A stretch of 9,217 bases of DNA from Sulfurimonas sp. (GTDB lineage Bacteria; Campylobacterota; Campylobacteria; Campylobacterales; Sulfurimonadaceae): contig QNZR01000048.1 in NCBI GenBank assembly GCA_003978475.1, positions 1-9,217 on the forward strand, written 5' to 3'. Under the pieces are notes generated by a model. The model saw only the letters and a program-made list of their open reading frames with translations, searched no databases and was not told the DNA's origin. Every line of letters begins with the position of its first letter. Positions within the stretch are counted from its first letter, which is position 1. This document shows, piece by piece, positions 6,063 through 9,217 of this stretch. Both the position numbers and the translations under genes were made by a program.

Positions 6063-8453
6063 TTACTTTATGATACTCCACCGCACACGCATTGAATTGC
6101 CGACGACCAAAAGGGAGCTGAGTGACATGGATATGGCGGCAATTAACGGAATAATATACCCCGCCATGGCTAAAGGAATGGTAATGGCATTATACAGCAG
6201 CGATATACCTAAGTTCTGTTTAATCAAGCTAAAGGTGCTTTTGGAAATCATGATTGCTTCACTCAGTGACTCCAGGGTATCATTCAAAAGTACCACATCG
6301 CTCACGTCAATGGCAATATCACTGCCGCTGCCCATCGCAATACCAATATCGGCATTGGCAAGGGCTAAAATATCATTCACACCATCACCCGCCATAATCA
6401 CACGATCGCCCGATTCCTGACGCTGCTGTATATAGGCTGCTTTGGCTTCGGGTGTGAGTAAAAAGTGCACCTTATCAATGCCCACTTCACGGGCAATATG
6501 GCGGGCACTGCCTTCATGATCACCCGTGAGCATCACCACGTCAATACCCTGACGTCTAATGGCGGCAATGGCATGGGCCGAATCGTCTTTAGGCACATCA
6601 CGCAATTCAAATACCGCGTACAATACGCCATCTACGGCAAAGTAAAAAAGTGAATGTTGACTCTCTACAGAGACCTCAATACCATGCGCCTGCATCAAAC
6701 GGGCATTACCTCCCAACACCTTTTTACCGCCACTTCGGGCACATATCCCCTGAGCATGCCGCTGCTCGACATCATCGAGACTCTGCACCGCTGTTAGGGA
6801 TAAATATCTGGCAATACCTTCTGCAATCGGGTGATTGGAACTACTGACCAAGGAGAACAGTAGTGCCTCGTCAAAGGGTTTGAGTACCGTAACATGTACC
6901 ACTTCAGGCGTCCCTTTGGTAATGGTTCCGGTTTTGTCTAAAACCAGAACCGTTGCTTGTGCCATGGTCTCAAGCTGTGCCGCTTCTTTAAACAAGATAC
7001 CTCGTCGCGCGCCCAAACCCAAGCCTACCAGCGTTGCAACCGGAGTCGCCAGTGCCAAGGCACACGGACAGGCAATAATAATCACCGATATTCCTACAAT
7101 AAACGACGTCTCAAAGTCATGCGGCCAAAACCACCAAACAAGAAACGTCAAAAGTGAAAGCAGCAAAATCGTCGTAGAAAAATGCTCTGAAAGACGATTG
7201 GCCATCTGCTCAATACGCGGTTTTTTACGCATGGAATTTTCCAAAAGTGCCACCAGACTCGAGAGCGTTGAATGGGCAAAGTCTTTGCTGCAGCGATACT
7301 GCAATACCGCATCAATGGAGGTGGTACCGCTTACCAGGGTATCGCCGCTACGTTTGTATATGGGCTCGCTCTCCCCGGTCAGGCTCGACTCGTCAATACT
7401 GCCTTCACCTTCAAGAACCACACCGTCAAGTGCAATTTTTTCCCCTGCTTTAAGCAGTATGACACTTCCTGCTTTTACCTCATTGACATTGACCGATACG
7501 ACCTGTGCGTCTTCAATAACACTCACTTCCGAAGGAATGTGTTTGCTCATAATATCGAGGGTATCGGCGGCATTTTTCTTACTCAATACCTCCAAAAATT
7601 TACCAAACAGTACAAAGGTAATAATCATCGCTACCGAGTCAAAATACGCCTCGCCTTCTTCATTAAGGGTAATATAGATGGAGTACATGTACGTCAACAA
7701 TGCCCCGGTTGCCACAAGAATATCCATATTGACGACACGGTTTTTTATGCCGTAATACGCCCCTTTAAAAAAGACCCATCCGCTGTAAAAGAGTACCGGG
7801 GTCGCCAAAACCCACTCGGCTACATTTAAAATTGTTTTAACATCTTGTGTAATTCCGGTAAAGTAGCCCGCATATTGTGCTACTGCCACCCACATAATAT
7901 TCATGGAAGCAAACGTTGCCACCGCCATACGCAGGTAATAATCTTTTCGCTTCCGGTTGGCACTGAGTTCCTGTGCACTGGGGTCGTATGGAAATGCGTT
8001 GTAGCCGATGGCACGAATCTTTTCAATAATTACCGACAGTTTAACGGTATGATCTGCCCAGATAATACGCGCCTTATTATTGGTATAGTTAATGTGTGCT
8101 TCAATAACACCGTCCATTTGATGCAGTGCTTTCTCGTTAAGCCAAACACATGCCGCGCAGTGAATGCCTTCAATAATCAGCGAGACCTCCTGAAACCCTT
8201 CATCATTGGTGATGACGTAACGCTCATAAAATGCAGGTGAATCAAAATGGGCACTGTCATCATGCTGCAACGTCGGCGGCGAGAGCTTGGTATGAGCGGT
8301 TTTTTCGTAGAAACGCTCCAGACCGCTCTCATTCAACAGATGAAAGACACCCTGGCACCCGTTACAGCAAAAATAGTGCCCATCATCTTCAATCATTACC
8401 GACGGATCAAACTCCAGATGGCAGTGTGTGCACTCAATTTTGGACAATTTCAA
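6063..8453 (-). CDS. ccoI: Copper-translocating P1B-type ATPase CcoI/FixI
   Basis: A 796-residue inner-membrane pump of the CcoI (FixI) type, which exports Cu+ for assembly of cbb3 oxidase. The N-terminus has the Cys-rich module typical of CcoI (CTHC at 8-11, CCNGC at 29-33). An HMA metal-binding domain follows with GIHCAACVW (Cys99, Cys102). After four membrane segments comes the actuator loop TGES (359-362). The transport-site CPC is at 462-464, the phosphorylated Asp506 is in DKTGT, and HP is at 541-542. TGD is at 643-645 and GDGVND at 689-694, before two final helices. All key residues are present. The start must be the TTG at 8451-8453, because an in-frame TAG lies three codons upstream and the Cys module begins at residue 8. 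AGG precedes it by five bases. Its start overlaps the asparaginase-like gene by 20 nt, suggesting coupled translation. Detoxifying CopA is a less likely alternative, given the Cys-rich N-terminus and ccoS downstream. Confidence 0.94.
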   Translation of the reverse strand: MKLSKIECTHCHLEFDPSVMIEDDGHYFCCNGCQGVFHLLNESGLERFYEKTAHTKLSPPTLQHDDSAHFDSPAFYERYVITNDEGFQEVSLIIEGIHCAACVWLNEKALHQMDGVIEAHINYTNNKARIIWADHTVKLSVIIEKIRAIGYNAFPYDPSAQELSANRKRKDYYLRMAVATFASMNIMWVAVAQYAGYFTGITQDVKTILNVAEWVLATPVLFYSGWVFFKGAYYGIKNRVVNMDILVATGALLTYMYSIYITLNEEGEAYFDSVAMIITFVLFGKFLEVLSKKNAADTLDIMSKHIPSEVSVIEDAQVVSVNVNEVKAGSVILLKAGEKIALDGVVLEGEGSIDESSLTGESEPIYKRSGDTLVSGTTSIDAVLQYRCSKDFAHSTLSSLVALLENSMRKKPRIEQMANRLSEHFSTTILLLSLLTFLVWWFWPHDFETSFIVGISVIIIACPCALALATPVATLVGLGLGARRGILFKEAAQLETMAQATVLVLDKTGTITKGTPEVVHVTVLKPFDEALLFSLVSSSNHPIAEGIARYLSLTAVQSLDDVEQRHAQGICARSGGKKVLGGNARLMQAHGIEVSVESQHSLFYFAVDGVLYAVFELRDVPKDDSAHAIAAIRRQGIDVVMLTGDHEGSARHIAREVGIDKVHFLLTPEAKAAYIQQRQESGDRVIMAGDGVNDILALANADIGIAMGSGSDIAIDVSDVVLLNDTLESLSEAIMISKSTFSLIKQNLGISLLYNAITIPLAMAGYIIPLIAAISMSLSSLLVVGNSMRVRWSIIK

Positions 8454-8922
8454 ACCTGCCTAGCTCTCGATTCTTTTCCATACGATCCCACGGTGCCACC
8501 AACCCCTGCATACAAATATACACCCCCGCTTCAGGTGAACCCTGGGTAAATCCCAATGCCATGGCCATATTTGCCGTTGCCTCGATGCTGTCGATCTCAA
8601 ACGGTACCATAGCACCGGTTATAATCACCACCCTCTCGCTAAGAATTTCGTGCAGGTACGCTGCGGTAAGATGCATCGTATCGGTACCGTGAACAATCAC
8701 AATGGTTTGCTCGCTCGACGCTAAAATAATATCGGCAATCATCTTGCGGTCATCGCCGGTAAACTCCCGGCTGTCTTTGTAAAGAACTCCGGCAATATTC
8801 AATGTACATGTCAATCGTGATGCAATGGTTTCAATGGCCATATTGTCAAACGGAACCTCCAATGTACCACTGATAGGGTTGTAGCGTTTGTTAAAGGTAC
8901 CGCCGGTATTTAGTATAAGCAT
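8434..8922 (-). CDS. Half-length asparaginase-like protein (N-terminal domain only)
   Basis: A 162-residue protein that matches only the N-terminal domain of type I/II L-asparaginases, which are usually about 330 residues. The catalytic motifs of that domain are present: NTGGTF (residues 5-10, nucleophile Thr) and VHGTDTM (Thr-Asp pair), then ITGAMVP. By eye, the position where E. coli AnsB has its catalytic Lys (AADKAS) reads GFTQGS here. The whole C-terminal domain, which contributes to the active site of the partner subunit, is absent. The frame is clean and the gene is tightly packed, so this looks like a true short form and not a decayed gene. The start is fixed by AGGAG five bases upstream of the ATG at 8922. 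It overlaps gmhB by 13 nt and ccoI by 20 nt. I recall short asparaginase-domain proteins in other Campylobacterota. Enzyme activity is not assured. Confidence 0.82.
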   Translation of the reverse strand: MLILNTGGTFNKRYNPISGTLEVPFDNMAIETIASRLTCTLNIAGVLYKDSREFTGDDRKMIADIILASSEQTIVIVHGTDTMHLTAAYLHEILSERVVIITGAMVPFEIDSIEATANMAMALGFTQGSPEAGVYICMQGLVAPWDRMEKNRELGRFEIVQN

Positions 8923-9217
8923 GATAACTCCTGAACCACCCGACTCGCTTGAGTCGAAAGCACCTCCTGCGACGAGAGCAACACCGTGGTTCCTATTCCT
9001 GCGGCTATGGCAGCTTTAATATCGCGTTCACTGTCACCGATTAACAGTGAGTGTGCCATATCAATCTCATAAGTTTGTGCCGCATCCAGCAACATCTTGG
9101 GACGAGGCTTGCGGCACTCACACTCTCCGGTAAAATCAGGATGGTGCGGGCAATGATAGATGGCGGTAATCTCTACCCCTTCGTTATGAAATTGCTCCTG
9201 CATCCACGTACTCAATA
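8910..9217 (-). CDS. gmhB: D-glycero-beta-D-manno-heptose-1,7-bisphosphate 7-phosphatase, C-terminal part (5' end outside window)
   Basis: The frame is open to the right edge, so only about the last 100 of some 180 residues are seen. The apparent TTG start at 9215 is internal. GmhB is a HAD-family phosphatase that removes the 7-phosphate of heptose bisphosphate in ADP-heptose synthesis, between the two HldE steps. The diagnostic GmhB zinc site is visible as IYHCPHHPDFTGECECRKP (Cys-x-His ligands and the CxC). After it come the substrate-binding RKPxPxML segment and HAD motif III, GDSERD (two Asp for Mg). The catalytic DxDGT lies upstream of the window. It is the first visible gene of a - strand operon with the asparaginase-like gene, ccoI and ccoS. 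Its 3' end carries the ribosome binding site of the next gene. Confidence 0.93.
   Translation of the reverse strand, partial: LSTWMQEQFHNEGVEITAIYHCPHHPDFTGECECRKPRPKMLLDAAQTYEIDMAHSLLIGDSERDIKAAIAAGIGTTVLLSSQEVLSTQASRVVQELSCLY

Noticed and set aside
6034..6081. Longer N-terminus of ccoS from the ATG at 6081
   Set aside because: It would overlap ccoI and add residues unlike CcoS. The ATG at 6033 has an AAGG site and the family N-terminus.
6835..7677. 280-codon open frame on the + strand (with others at 7272-7829 and 7845-8240) opposite ccoI
   Set aside because: The ccoI frame carries every P-type ATPase motif through this stretch. The opposite frames give low-complexity, Ser/Thr-rich or Arg/His-rich sequences without domains or ribosome sites, so they are antisense shadows.
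1..9217. Mobile elements, CRISPR arrays, defence or toxin-antitoxin systems, tRNA or rRNA genes
   Set aside because: No transposase, integrase, spaced direct repeats, paired small toxin-like genes or structural RNA signatures were found on either strand. Nearly all of the sequence is covered by ordinary envelope and respiration genes.

Overview
The window looks like a chromosomal segment of a Gram-negative Campylobacterota (epsilonproteobacterium), probably a free-living Sulfurimonas/Sulfuricurvum/Sulfurovum-type organism. The support is the gene neighbourhood. From memory, Campylobacter jejuni keeps its heptose genes (gmhA, hldE, hldD, gmhB; about Cj1149-Cj1152) directly beside a small periplasmic cytochrome c (Cj1153), ccoS (Cj1154) and the CcoI copper ATPase (Cj1155). 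The same blend of genes is present here in a rearranged order. No rRNA, tRNA, CRISPR array, insertion sequence or phage gene was seen.

Layout. Positions 1-3314 (+ strand) hold three envelope-glycan genes: the 3' part of an LTA-synthase/sulfatase-fold transferase, a sialyltransferase-superfamily-like glycosyltransferase, and a small InaA/WaaP-type sugar kinase. Positions 3322-5327 (- strand) hold hldE, the bifunctional ADP-heptose synthesis enzyme, followed with a 7-nt overlap by a small outer-membrane beta-barrel protein. A 136-bp divergent spacer with two candidate promoters separates hldE from a small cytochrome c (5464-5748, +). That gene converges, across a 66-nt gap containing a hairpin, on a tightly packed - strand operon read from the right edge: gmhB (C-terminal part only), a half-length asparaginase-like protein, ccoI and ccoS.

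How the genes work together. GmhB and HldE catalyse steps of ADP-heptose synthesis for the lipooligosaccharide (LOS) inner core. The three + strand genes look like LOS or surface-glycan decorating enzymes (a phospho-group transferase, a glycosyltransferase and a sugar kinase). CcoI and CcoS mature the cbb3-type cytochrome oxidase (copper delivery and haem insertion), and the small cytochrome c is a plausible electron donor to that oxidase. The window therefore joins an LOS locus and a respiratory-maturation locus, which is a known kind of neighbourhood in this phylum.

No clearly new defence or mobile system is visible. The points most worth a second look are the single-domain asparaginase-like protein embedded in the gmhB-ccoI operon, an A9 tract with on/off geometry near the start of the glycosyltransferase gene, and a hairpin covering the ribosome binding site of the TTG-started kinase.
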